From contig NW_022985182.1 of the NCBI RefSeq assembly GCF_010093535.1, positions 1,003,785-1,067,784 on the forward strand: a DNA stretch of 64,000 nt, written 5' to 3'. A model generated the notes under the pieces. It was not told the origin of the DNA and searched no databases. It saw only the letters and a program-made list of their open reading frames with translations. The stretch is from Lindgomyces ingoldianus. Its lineage: Eukaryota > Ascomycota > Dothideomycetes > Pleosporales > Lindgomycetaceae. Within the stretch, counting starts at the first letter, position 1, and every line of letters starts with the position of its first letter. This document shows, piece by piece, positions 32,801-43,740 of this stretch. A program made the translations under genes and the position numbers.

Positions 32801-34973
32801 TGCTGCGCTTGGGTGAATGGTGGGCCGGTATTCCTGCCATATGTCATCCCTTGCTTTAGCAAAGTTGTCAAAGAAGCGGTAGGTGGAAGGATCATCGCCT
32901 TTAACTTTGAGTTTGGAATATCCTTGGTAGCCCAGGCAACCTTGAGCGGTATCTCGCGATAATTCTTTGTTGTCGCTCTTTAGACAATCTTTCTCCACAT
33001 CGAGGAGCAGCTGCAATGTATCTTCCCAAACGATGTGGTAGACCTGGTCGTCAGATAGATTTAGATCTTTTTTCAGAGTAGGAACACGTTGCATCCGTCG
33101 CTCAACAATGTGTAAAAAGAGATCTAATGTGCCCTGCCAATGGTATCCAGCATATGATGGTTCTCGCAAAGCTAAACATGCAGTTTCGAACAAAAACCGA
33201 AGGGCCTTGTTTGCCTCAACAACGCAGCTGCGGAGCTGTAAGGGTGTCATTTGTTTCGGGGTATCAGGAGAGATAGCACATAGCAAGTCCTTTTCTTCGT
33301 CCATATGGCTTTGGTGTAAAACAGGAACTGTGAGCTAGAAAAGTCAGTGTTAGTGTAAGGCGATCGGAAGACATTAAGAGTTCTTACCGGATCACGAATG
33401 AAACGACGGGTCCACTGGAGCACTTCAAAATGTAACGGAAGTGAGCCACTGGCGACAGCATATTCCACTACCAACTTGATATGGGAGGCGCGTTGAGATT
33501 GATCAGGATTCGACATAGCCTTCTTCTTGAGCCATTGTATTGCTACTCTCGTTAGCGAGATTTAGTCATTTCAGGAAGTTTGAACTCACACTGTTGTGCG
33601 ACACTGCGCGCCTTCTCGCTGCTTCCACTCTTTCGTAAGAGATCGATCTCCATCAACTCAAGATCCCCGTTTACACAATCGTTTCCCTTTGCTGCACAGA
33701 TTCGAGTGAACAAGCCCAAAGCCTGTCCGGCATCTAGCAGATGGAATATATCATTCCAATAATATGCCTGGAGTCTCTTCAGGTCGCTGTCGATGTCGAT
33801 ATCGATTTCCATAGCGACGAACACACAGAACTTTAACTTTTCATAGCGCTGAGACGGGGCTACTTTTCCCACATGTTTCTCAATTTCCCAAATATTTTCC
33901 AAGTAGCTGTGCTTCTGGCGGCCATGCGAGAACAAGGCGGTGACCTGTGTCTCGAACATTTTTGGACGACGGCGCCATGCAGACAATGCGAGATCTAGGA
34001 GACTACCATTGTTCCACTCAAGTGCGATAGCTGCATCTGGTTCCTTCTCAAGATATTTCAGAGCTAGGCCGACAATCTCTTGGATGTGCATCCAGCCGAC
34101 CCTCCTCCTCAAGGCCCGTCGTAGAAGAGGTTCCACCACGCGGCGAATAAGGCCATGCGTCGAGATCGTGGAACTTTCTTCTTGGGCAGCCCTTTTCAAG
34201 ATGTCGAACGAGAATTGCAATGAGGCAGAGAATCGAGGTAAAGAGCCAAGGGATGAAGGCCATCTTTCAAGCAGTGCGGAAAGCCACTTATCCTCCAAGG
34301 GGTAGGAACCAAAGACCATCTGAAGACAAATTGGCCTGAGCGTATCGGCATGATACCTTAAAAGTAATTTGTGTGGAATGTCATTCCATTCATCCTTCGA
34401 TGGCTTGCACAGTGTGAATGTGATGAAGGCTGAAGTACACCCTGGGACAAGCTGCTTGTAATACTGGGCCATAGGACGCGGATCTGGATTCCTATGCTCG
34501 GTTTCCGGGAATTCATCTGACAACAATGCCTTCAGAAATTCCGTAGTTCTCTTCCTCTTTTCCTCCACATCATACCCGACGGCAGAACGAGCAATTGCGT
34601 AGCACATCTGTTTGACTTCCAGCACAGAGAGATCGACAAATAAATCCAGGAGGCCCCGGATTCCACCGAGGCCATCCCATGTCTCCTTCCACTTTGATGA
34701 CCTCAGCTGTTTTCCGACTCTCTTTATACCAGATTTGCGAATCTGAATTGAGACGTTCTGTTTCAAAGCAAGGCTGATGGCGGAGGGAGACTTGGTGACG
34801 CCAAGCCAGATGTCGAAGATGGATGGCTCCAGAGAGCCCCGTTCTACCGCTTCGAGCAGCTGCAGGGAAAGGGTTTCGACAGAGGATGAAGCAAGCAGAT
34901 GGCGAAAATACTTTGAGCTTTCAAGCGGGGTGGAAGAAGCTCGAAGGCGCCCGAGGTCCAGAACAGGCCCCAT
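29897..34973 (-). CDS. large conserved helical protein of unknown function, 1628 residues
   Basis: I do not recognise a named family. Exons 34973-33590, 33542-33388, 33334-31328, 31237-29897 join in frame with three short introns (47, 53 and 90 bp). Joins read VAQQS|IQWLKKKAMSN, FIRDP|LTVPVLH and QDGDE|TLPAKVLKCL. The sequence is leucine-rich, alpha-helical and repetitive without a strict period, resembling a HEAT/ARM-type solenoid: long runs of paired helices, no signal peptide, no membrane segment, no catalytic motif. Coding potential is strong over almost 5 kb with no internal stop. A scaffold role is possible but not shown. Confidence 0.85.
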
Positions 34974-35982
34974 GTTTCAACCAACTCAGCGTGAATTTTA
35001 TTTTGGAAAGAGTGGCTGAGATGAATGTAGAGTCAAGGGAGAGATGACATGCATTTACCTATATAGCTAACGGCCAAAGGCGGAAGGGCAGCAAGAAGGG
35101 AGCGAATTGAAGGACGAGCGGTGAGATCATCGTTTTCGACGCACTAGGCACGGGCCCTCTCAGCCGCATCAGCACTTGTCTGTCCTGGCGGAACTGTTCC
35201 CTTTTCTTTGCGCCCCATTTCTGGACAAGGGACTCTGCAGTGAGACATTGGACCAGTGCATTCCTCCCATATTCATTCACGGCCTCTCGACATAGCGCTA
35301 GCGTGTGACGCCCTTCCTTGGAGAACCTCGGCCTCTTGTCAGCCACGCCGACATCACCGCCATGGAAAGTCGATATGAACACCTGTGGTCAACGGCAACG
35401 ATCTTGGACTCTTAGATTGGAGTACTAGGTCGATTGTCGCCTCCGCTCTTATCCTTCCTAGGGTACTTCATGGGAAACACTCCTATGGAATTTGTCTAGG
35501 ACCATGTAGCTTTAAACGCTTCTCAGTGCAGGGAATTTAGCCCGCACTTCGCTGACTACAGACACCCTCCCTTGATGTCTCGTCTAGCAGTATACTACTA
35601 TGCTTCAGAAGCCTCATCTTCAATCCAAGAACCTTATACTCCGATGCTGACCAATATAGGTGTCTGCATTGTTTTGCGGGCCACATCCTCAGTCGTTCTC
35701 ACATTATCCTGCGCAATGATCCTTCTCACTCTCTCGTTCTGTAATGCCCGCTCAAGCAGCGCCTACTCTTCCATTTTCCCTTCGCGAGACTTACGGGTCT
35801 CAGTGAATCATTGTTGAAACTCTCTCTCTGAACTCGCGCGCAAACGCAGTAGGCCCATGATGGCATGGAGAAGATTCACACCAGCTGGTGATAGATCCCT
35901 AATTTGTTGCGAGAGCGCTTCCACCTGCGGCTCAGCTTGTGCAGTTGTGTTGTATTCTTCCAAGGTATGTATTCATGCAGTG
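34974..35982. other. 1.0-kb region upstream of the large gene
   Basis: Promoter side of the large helical protein gene. An open frame at 35059-35382 (-) has basic, charged sequence but no splice link or domain, so it is not called. From about 35400 onward coding quality drops, marking entry to the decay zone. Confidence 0.35.
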
Positions 35983-36530
35983 ATCAATCCTTCCCAGTGG
36001 AGCGAAAATATTATATATCGATTGGAGATCTCTATTGACCCTTGATCCTTAGGGTCCGAAGGCTTAGGAGAACTCGAGGAAAGGGCAGGAAGCATCTCGA
36101 CAATGATTTGCGCAGCTGTTTGATCTAGTTTCTGGGTGGCTTTGCCGCGAGATTGACTCGGGATGCGACAGAGACGATGAAGTAAAGGCTCAGTTAAAAA
36201 TCTTTTGAGGTTTCCATAGCAGGTAGAAATTTCACAACTCCTTCGCCTTAGACCGAGCTTCCGAGATGGACTCCGGCATCTGGCATGCCTCCGGCCTAAG
36301 ATGTCCGTCCCAGGAGGACACATCTCAAAGAGAACACATCGGGTGCGCAAAGATCCATGAGTGGCCACTTCTGGAGTGAAATATTTTGCTGTACTACGCT
36401 TATCCTCTTCGGCCACACTGGAGGTAAGGTAGGAGAAGTTGGTTGAGTACTCGAAATCTGTAACCGAGAAGCCGCCTCTTCGAGAAAGCAGGATATGATA
36501 GGGGCTGAGGCTTTCACGATATACAGGCTA
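35983..36530 (-). pseudogene. protein kinase remnant
   Basis: Decayed Ser/Thr kinase C-lobe. In one frame, LSPYHILLSRRGGFSVTDFEYS mirrors the catalytic loop and DFG region (K-P-x-N-I-L-L ... T-D-F-G), then AKYFTPEVA mirrors the APE segment. The continuation APDVFSLRCVLLG, equivalent to the kinase D-V-x-S-L-G-C-V-x-x-E block, lies in a different frame, so at least one frameshift separates them. The HRD Asp and DFG Gly are missing. Downstream residues resemble the helical tail of fungal kinase/HET-associated proteins. Upstream lobe not found. Confidence 0.5.
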
Positions 36531-37589
36531 TATGCTCCCTACTGGCATTAAGCTTTAAAACTACTCTATCTATCTGCGCGCGTAGGCAAGCAGTTAAAAC
36601 GATATGTGGCTTACTATTGTCTCGAACAAACTGCATCCATCAAAAGCTTCACAGCCGTTTCCTTGCTCATCAACCCCACTCGCTCTCCGAACTTATCTAC
36701 ATGCTACACCTCCGGATCAGCCTCCGATTATATCGCTTTACTATTACCTAAGAATATTACGAATCTACCGTCGTACTTCGATTGATAGCGAGAAAGTAAA
36801 GAATTATTACGGCAAGTACTGCCGTCCAAGTAGATCGGAAGGGTCCACTAATTTGAACTGTTTCAATTCCATTTCGTAGTGTCTAAGCGCGGATTTTTTG
36901 TCATTCCATCGCGAAGAGAGCATAATGCCAAGTGAACAAAGAGCTACGCAGCTTGAAAAGACCAATGGGCCTTACGAACAAACGAGCCTTATAGGCTTCC
37001 AAAATGTGTTCAAAGTTCAAAGTTTTACCTACTTTGTTAACCCTCAAGGTGGTAATATATGATGAACATCCTTCGTTCTCATCTTCAATCACTGCAACTT
37101 CGGCTTAAATTATTCCACCTTCGAATATTTGTACCTCTAAATAGACCAGTATAATAAGGGAAATTCTCCCATCCATTTTGTCGTCCTTCCCACTCTCACT
37201 CATGTCCGCCACCTCTTAGGCGTTCAAACGAGGCTGGTGTTTATGTTCCTCTCAGAGATTCGCTCTATTTCTTTATTAAGATCCCCCTTATTCACCACTA
37301 CTATTGCCAAAGGTTAGTCCTCATCTAATCCCTTTAGAAGCTTACTGTCTCTGCAGGTTTTATTAAAACCCAATGTTCTTCAGAATACAGGTGAGGCATG
37401 ATTTAAGAACGAGAAACAGCATCTAAAAATTCTATTATAGGGTAGATTTAGGTGCGCTGGAATATCGCTCCTTAGGTTCCGCACATGTACTCATGCCAAA
37501 CAATTCTTATAGATTTTCCGGCGCTGATGGTTCCAAAAGTGGCACAAGCTTTACGACGATGTGAGGGTATGCATAGGCTGTGGATCCCG
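36531..37589. other. 1.1-kb region without a gene
   Basis: Between two pseudogenes. Moderately AT-rich, no domain-bearing frame. Probably decayed sequence. Confidence 0.35.
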
Positions 37590-38437
37590 TTAATTGCGTT
37601 GTTTCCTTTCCCTTCCAATGACGAAGGAGGAGCATATTTCTACATTCACCATGGCCTGCAAGCGGATTCCTCCCACAAAGCTGCCGGCAATGATAGGAGT
37701 ATAGCTCGTCTGGGGAGATGGGCTTACAGTAACAGGTTGAGTGGCTGTACTTATGATCTGTTTGGGAATCGTTAATGTGATAGTTGAAGCGCTTAGTAAG
37801 GTATTCGCTGATGTAGTTGATGGGAAAGTATATGTCAACGAAGACATTTCGACGTCGTCCGTATTGACGCTGATCCAGTAGCAACCTTCCCATCCTGAAT
37901 TGTCACTCCCTCTCCAGCATAGCAGCATGGTAGCCCGGTTACATGACCGCCACAACATTGAACAGAGGCCTCCATCACTACACGTAGTGATAGTCATATC
38001 AGTCCCATTGAAGGTTCTGCCATATCTACCTGCGACTTCTTTATAAATGAATCCTTAAGCCTTCATGCGGGATGTCTAAAGGTGGCCATACTGATTTGAT
38101 TCTCTGCGCACAGTTTCAGACAGCTAGGTCACTCCTAGCTTTGATCCATACAAGATTCCCTCCACAAGACTCCCTTCCCGTTTTCCATTCCAGTGTTGAA
38201 GCAGAGCCCATTCGGACGACCGATATCGCCATCTGCCAGATTATAGCACATGCTATTCTTGGCCTCGGAATTACATGGCATCCATGTGCCATAATTCCGC
38301 GCACTTATATCCTCGCCGTTGAGATAGAAACACCCAGCTTCGACCCTCAAGAGAAGGCAAAGAAAAGTTAGAACTCCCGTGAAATGCGTTGAGGGAATAA
38401 TCTCAGTCACAACAAAGAAAGAGGACCCAGGGGCCAC
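37590..38437 (-). pseudogene. remnant of a Cys-rich, Ser/Thr-rich surface protein gene
   Basis: The first part encodes a hydrophobic leader (FTGVLTFLCLLLRVEAGC) followed by FYLNGEDISARNYGTWMPCN and MCYNLADGDIGRPNGLCFN, a pattern of fungal secreted Cys-rich proteins. A second part reads TDMTITTCSDGGLC, then QCCGGHVTGLPCCYAGEGV in another frame, then a Ser/Thr/Pro-rich stretch and the start of a hydrophobic helix (PIIAGSFVGGI) back in the first frame. Stops (TAG/TGA near 38130) and at least two frameshifts separate these pieces, and no ATG fits the leader. The original protein was probably single-pass or GPI-like. Confidence 0.5.
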
Positions 38438-39123
38438 CTCTTTGAAGCAGAATGTCTTGCTCTGCGTCTGTATCAGGGGTGAAGGATCATGAAGGCGTGG
38501 GCTGCGTGATGGCCCAAGTCCGTAATACGGGATCTTTCTAACTCCAGCACAACCAATGTTACTTATTCGTTATGATGATGTCCCAATGATAGTTCATGAT
38601 ATTGGGGGTTTACTGGGTCGAGTTTGAAGGGGCCAAGGAGGATTCCGATCAGGACGTGAGAGGTTAAGGCAATCTTAAAAATGATTCTAGACATAATGGC
38701 TGCATTACACAAGTAAAAATCTCACTCTACCCAATTAAGTGGGGTAGTGTTAACCTTGAGGAGGAAGGACGTCGTGGTTCAAGTGAGCAGAGCAACAAGT
38801 GCGGAAAAATTCCGCCGACTTACGAAGCCTTCTGTCATATTTGTAACTTATGGAAGCTTGTGACGCCCCTTGGTGTTCGAATCATTCCCGTTCATTAGAA
38901 AATTTAAGGACAAGTGTCCTCAAAGCACATGGCCGTCAGCGCGAACACCGTATTCAAATGTCGAGATTTCTCGTCTTTGTATGAGCTTCTCCGCGGCTGG
39001 ATTGTTCCCTGGAATATGGATCTATTCATAAACAGCCATGAAAGTGGCTAATGTTATTCTCGACATCTAGGAACCACCAGTGTTGAAGTAAAGCAATACC
39101 TCCCACCTCCATAGTCTCACAAT
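38438..39123. other. 686-bp intergenic region
   Basis: No gene supported. GTTCGAATC near 38877 resembles a tRNA B box, but no matching A box or cloverleaf was found. Confidence 0.35.
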
Positions 39124-39630
39124 ATGGCCGCTCTTCATAAGCTCTGGATATCTCCAGGAGCATGCTCGCTCGGTCCTCACATACTATTTCCTGAAGCTGG
39201 ATTGGATTTCGAAACCGTCCGAATTAACGCTCAGAAAGGCTTTCCGGCCGAGTACGCGCATATCAATCCGAAGAAGCGGGTTCCCATTCTCCAGCTAGGA
39301 GATGATATTATCACCGAAGCACCGGCTATCATGACTTGGATTGCGCAACAAGTCCCCGAGAAACATCTCTTGGGCAAGACGAGCCTGGATATTGTAAGGA
39401 TGTACGAGTGGTTTAATTAGCTCTCCGGGACACTCCACGCTGTAGGATTCGGCGGCTCTTTGAGACCGGCGCGGTTCACGGATGATGAAAAGGCGTTCGA
39501 TGCAATTAGGGAAAAGGGGAAGCAGACGATCGCAGATTGCTACACTGCAATCGATGAGACGTAACTTTTAGGGGGCCATCTCAATCCAAAGGTCTCTGCC
39601 GCTCCGTGGAAGTATATCACCAGCTGAGCC
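39124..39630 (+). pseudogene. glutathione S-transferase remnant with two in-frame stops
   Basis: GST (theta/beta-like) remnant. The thioredoxin-fold N-terminus is intact: KLWISPGACSLGPHILFPEA with the catalytic-site Ser/Cys region, NPKKRVPILQLGDD (the cis-Pro) and ITEAPAIMTWIAQ. The same frame continues into the helical domain, interrupted by TAG at 39418-39420 (between YEWFN and LSGTLHAVGFGG) and TAA at 39559-39561 (between AIDET and LLGGHLN). It then loses similarity after KVSAAPWKY, before the usual C-terminal helices. The stops replace a likely Trp and Tyr. No frameshift occurs before the loss point. Confidence 0.72.
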
Positions 39631-40142
39631 TCATGATAATCTCTTAGCAGGTTGGGTCCCAACCGCTGCTCGATGGTTTTGCATCACACGGCAGTTTCAC
39701 TCACCAGTGAGTCGTGGTGCCGTTGATGCGTCTCAAACGGAAGAATATGGCAGTCGTGCTCTGTTTTGCCACTGGGCGTTTTCAGCTGGAAGAAAATAAA
39801 TCGATTACGCAGGGAACACGATTCCTTAGGCATGGTGATCTTCTGAAGGCATGTCAAGCGACCTGGGGTAGATAAGTGACATGTGTTAGAGAGTGTAAAT
39901 CGCAAGAGCCAATAGGGAGGCAAATAGCCTTGTACCGGCAGCGATGGTGTCTAAAAAGGGCTTTACGGTTGCAGAACCGGAAGGTATCATAGAAGAGAGG
40001 CCTTATTCTAGATGTTTATAAGAGCAGGTTTAAAGTTTCAAAAGCGTAAGATTATGGGTTCTGTAATGACATCGAGAGAGCTCAACGACCCAGGGGCATT
40101 TTTTGGACTAAATACGCCGAATTAATACCCATAATATCAAGC
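39631..40142. other. 512-bp region without a gene
   Basis: Between the GST remnant and MFS remnant; no recognisable content. Confidence 0.35.
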
Positions 40143-41493
40143 CTATAGAGGGAAGAAGATCGGACAATATAAGTGCTGGGGACCGCTGCTCTGGTTCTTG
40201 AATGTTACCATTGCGCCTCGCAAGCCAGATGCAAGCTTACCTATTCGCCAGCCACCTAACAGCGTACCGAGTGCGATCGTAATAATCGGGAAAATGTACT
40301 CTAGCTTTCCATGACCGGACAGCCAGTTGTACAGAGGCGGAGAAAGAATGGAAACAGTGGCCACAATGAGCATCTTATACCATGAAACACTGGTCTGTTA
40401 GCCTCCAGAGGTGGGCGTGGCCATCGTACTTACAAGCCCCTAGGATACGGTTGGGAAATGTTATATAATGGGTTAGTTCGCTACATTATTGTATATACGG
40501 CTTCATTTAATGGCTGTCTTTCCATTTTAATGAACAAAACAAGCTGTCTCCAAGAGTTACGAGTCTCGAGAGGTGAAACCTACCAATGGCTAAGACGGGC
40601 TCGCCCGCTACTTCAGCAACTTTCTTGGGTCTGGGGGGTCTCAATTCAGGGGAGGAATTTCTGGCATTCCACTGTCCGCATCCTCCTCGCTTTCGACTTA
40701 CTCACGGATATAGATTGTTTCCTCCATGAAGGAGAAGATAGAGACAACAATTACCAATGCACCGAAGATTATCGCCCACCTAACCCATCCCGCGAGGAAT
40801 AGGGTGAGTAGTTCTGACCAAAGAGAAGGAATGCGTAGATAGCCATATACGTTCCGCGATTGGATGTGAGGAACAGATCCTGTACAGAAACTTCAGGGAG
40901 TGACTTAATAGGAGTGACGAATATATCGCAAAGGTAGGTAGAGGGTCGAGGATAGGCGAGCTAGGTGGTTAAAACTAAACTAGGTGGGTTGGTTGATAGT
41001 GTAAGGTCTGAGGAGCGAGAGAGAGCTTCGAGGTGCGACAGAATATACTAGAATTATACGATCCGCGTACCACTTTCCAGTCCTTTTCAAATATGCAGAC
41101 TAGAGAACTGAAAATATACAGGAAGTCGGAGGGTACGTATACTCCATGTCGACTATAAAATAGTGTAAAATTTTGCTAGAGATTCGCCAACCTAGGAATA
41201 GATACAGATACATCAATGTTGTACCCACGTTCAGCCGCGCACCTTTAGTTCTAGTTTCCTTTGTATAGGTGCTAAAACTGACAGAAATTAGTGGAACGTG
41301 TGGTCAGTCACATAGAGTTTCGTACTCGAATACTACACCATTGCCGAAATTCCGACTGCAACCACATAGCAGTACACAATTCCGATTGTGAGCGCTTTCC
41401 GACAAGAACAGTTCAATGGATCTTCTAGGTCAGCAGCCAGCTGTGGAACAAGGACAATGTCCTTATTACCACTGAGTTGTTTACCCGGGATGT
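40143..41493 (-). pseudogene. MFS transporter remnant
   Basis: Broken Major Facilitator gene whose pieces appear in the right order. GNKDIVLVPQLAADLEDPLN and RKALTIGIVYCYVVAVGISAMV (about 41470-41340) form helix 1. After an intron, LAPIQRKLELKVRG is followed in another frame by LNVGTTLMYLYLFLGWR (near 41230). A later acceptor precedes DLFLTSNRGTYMAIYAFLLFG (near 40860), which changes frame into LFLAGWVRWAIIFGALVIVV and FSFMEETIYIRE. The end SPPLYNWLSGHGKLEYIFPI and LGGWRIGKLA lies at 40380-40220. The motifs SNRGTYMAIY and EETIYIRE identify fungal MFS drug/general-substrate transporters. Several frameshifts and missing stretches make it nonfunctional. Confidence 0.62.
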
Positions 41494-42094
41494 CATGTTA
41501 GGTATCTGCTAAGTGAGCGGTTCCAATGACAATTTTCTTTTAGGTAACCCCCATTTGGTCTTCGCCATGATTTCCGACCGTGTTGTTCAAAATTTATCGC
41601 AACATGGAATCGACTCTGCCGGACGAGCAGCGTCTTAGATGGTCGTCAATATCTAGAGTTGATCTGTCTACTTTCTACATTCTAAACGGTGATCTCGCCT
41701 AACTCCCGCATAATTATATCCTAAGACGCTCAATTCCGGACGCATTTGTGTTTCTTCGACGAAAATGGCTTCAAATTCCAACACCACAGTTGAATACCAA
41801 ATTATTACCCTGGGAAATATTTCCGAAGCAGCGTGATAAGCTTGTTAAGTCGGTTTTTAACCGTACCGTGTCGGCAGATGATTGCAGATCAACCGTGCTC
41901 TGCTCCCTCTATTTTTGCGTAACACTAAGGTTATCACGTCGATCTTTCCCAGATTAAGATTCTTGTCAAAGTTGTAGGGTATCCCACAAATAAGATATCA
42001 CATGTCTTCGAGAGCGGTGTCATGTGTGTGGAGAGTTAGCTGAAGATAACCGATATAGGGGAACAAAGTTATTCCTGAACTGATTTATACATTC
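41494..42094. other. 600-bp region without a gene
   Basis: Downstream of the secreted leucine-rich protein gene. Nothing recognisable. Confidence 0.35.
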
Positions 42095-43417
42095 TCATTC
42101 TTCATAGTCGTCTAAAAAACCTGATGACCTCTCCCAATACCCCATACCCTTCCCAACACACCATTCTGTGTCGTCCCTCTTGCTCTCGACGCTGCACATC
42201 ACTTCAGCTCTCTTTCCCTCAATCCACGTCGGGAGGTATATGGGACCATCCCAGCTCCTTGAATGATCTCCAACCCAAAACTTCACACTTTTCAATTTTT
42301 CCCCCACTTTCTCCTCTCGCATATGCTTAAACAACTCCAGGGATGACTTCTCATCCACGAATGGTTTCTGATACTGGTCTTCTCCCAAACAGCTCTGATT
42401 CAACCTCACCCATTGCTCATACTGTCTCGAATATTCCTCGGGCCATTGACGACGACATTCAGAAACTATATCAAGCCAAATTTCTGCGGTACGAAGAGAG
42501 GGAATGGCTGAAATGGCATTAAAGGTTTCGATGGGCCAAGTTCCGTTCCTGTGGATGTTGATGCTTAGATGGGTAAGGTTAGGGGCTAAGCGAGAAAGGA
42601 GCGAGAGTTGTGAATTGTTGAATACTGGGGTTGGTACGTCCATTTCTTCCTCGGAGCGTACCTCTAGGTGCTGAAGAGACTTTCCATGAAGTGAAAGAAT
42701 TGATGGCAGCACATCAGAGGGCCAGGTCCCAATCCAAGTAAGGTTTTTTAGGGAATTATTGTTGAGGCTCTTGAGGATCTGAAGAGTAGTGTTTCCGGCC
42801 TGGTCAATCATGTCCAATCCCGAGAGTGAAGTCAATCGAGGTACGACTTTCTCCACGAATGCATCCATACTCCGGTGACCACCACGTAACCCAAGACTCT
42901 CCAGCTGTGACCAATCCATAGCATCAAGCCAGAGATCCAAGTTAGTCTTGTTCTTTTGCTCAGGCTTCATAAAACTGTATTGAACAGCCTTCCAGATATT
43001 TCCAGTCCTAATCCAGGATCCCCATTTTTCCAGAAACGAAGGATATCCAAATCCTTGGTTCCTAAACTCGGCATCTTCCCATTCTCGATGATCAAAGTAA
43101 TATCCTTCAAGGCGGAGAGATTTAAGTGGAGGATATTTATCCCCGCCCTTCAGTTTGAAGGGAAGGTTCCAACGATCAGGCGCCTCGCTACACCCCAGCC
43201 ACGTAACGCGAAGATCGAGGGTTGTGATGTTCGGGCATGATGTTAGCGCCAAGTGAACGGATTGCATGCTATCGAATTGTGGTTCGCTTCGGTAACGGTT
43301 CCCAGGAACAGTGGCCACAAGAATCTCGGGACATCCATCTCCGGGCTTCCAAGAACGAGCTAATGATGAAAACGGAAAGATGAAGATGAACAGCAGGATG
43401 GAATTTATGAGATGCAT
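42095..43417 (-). CDS. secreted leucine-rich protein of unknown function
   Basis: 440 residues, one exon. MHLINSILLFIFIFPFSSLARSW is a signal peptide; the open frame extends 19 codons further upstream, but this ATG places the leader correctly. The body has irregular leucine-rich repeats of F-box/LRR style: CPNITTLDLRVTWLGC, LKSLRLEGYYF, LESLGLRGGH, LTSLSGLDMIDQ, LQHLEVRSEEE, LTHLSINIHRNG. It carries many N-x-S/T glycosylation sites (NIT, NTT, NNS, NLT, NKT, NQS). No membrane anchor follows. I know this type as fungal hypothetical extracellular proteins; the partner is unknown. It is the only intact gene between the MFS remnant and the transposon. Confidence 0.78.
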   Translation of the reverse strand: MHLINSILLFIFIFPFSSLARSWKPGDGCPEILVATVPGNRYRSEPQFDSMQSVHLALTSCPNITTLDLRVTWLGCSEAPDRWNLPFKLKGGDKYPPLKSLRLEGYYFDHREWEDAEFRNQGFGYPSFLEKWGSWIRTGNIWKAVQYSFMKPEQKNKTNLDLWLDAMDWSQLESLGLRGGHRSMDAFVEKVVPRLTSLSGLDMIDQAGNTTLQILKSLNNNSLKNLTWIGTWPSDVLPSILSLHGKSLQHLEVRSEEEMDVPTPVFNNSQLSLLSRLAPNLTHLSINIHRNGTWPIETFNAISAIPSLRTAEIWLDIVSECRRQWPEEYSRQYEQWVRLNQSCLGEDQYQKPFVDEKSSLELFKHMREEKVGEKLKSVKFWVGDHSRSWDGPIYLPTWIEGKRAEVMCSVESKRDDTEWCVGKGMGYWERSSGFLDDYEE

Positions 43418-43638
43418 GGCGGTAATAGAACTGTACAGGTAGAGGGAAAGAGTGTCAAGTCCCTTGAAACTCAAATAGATTCGCGAGCATAATAGGAAAG
43501 TATTAGAAAGAACGGCTTTTCACTTCATTTACTTCTGGTTGTTGCCTAAATCTCATACACTGTGGTGGCCTTGTTTGGTGGTTTGACACCGAAGGATCGC
43601 TAAGCTTCGGGATTCGTCCCAACAAGCTAATCCTTCTA

Positions 43639-43740
43639 CTCAGGCCCCGACGGGTTGACTAATCAACTTTTCGCAAGCGAAAAGGCCTGCGCGGAGCGCA
43701 GGCCTGCAGGCTCAACGATCATACCTAGCTCAACGATCAT
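43639..43740. repeat. left terminal inverted repeat with three hairpins
   Basis: Hairpins abut: 43654-43667 (GTTGA/TCAAC), 43667-43684 (CTTTTCG/CGAAAAG) and 43684-43704 (GGCCTGCGC/GCGCAGGCC, 9-bp stem). A CCTGCAGG palindrome and two GCTCAACGATCAT copies follow. Confidence 0.85.

Noticed and set aside
38870..38890. Possible tRNA B box (GTTCGAATC)
   Set aside because: No A box at the right spacing and no cloverleaf.
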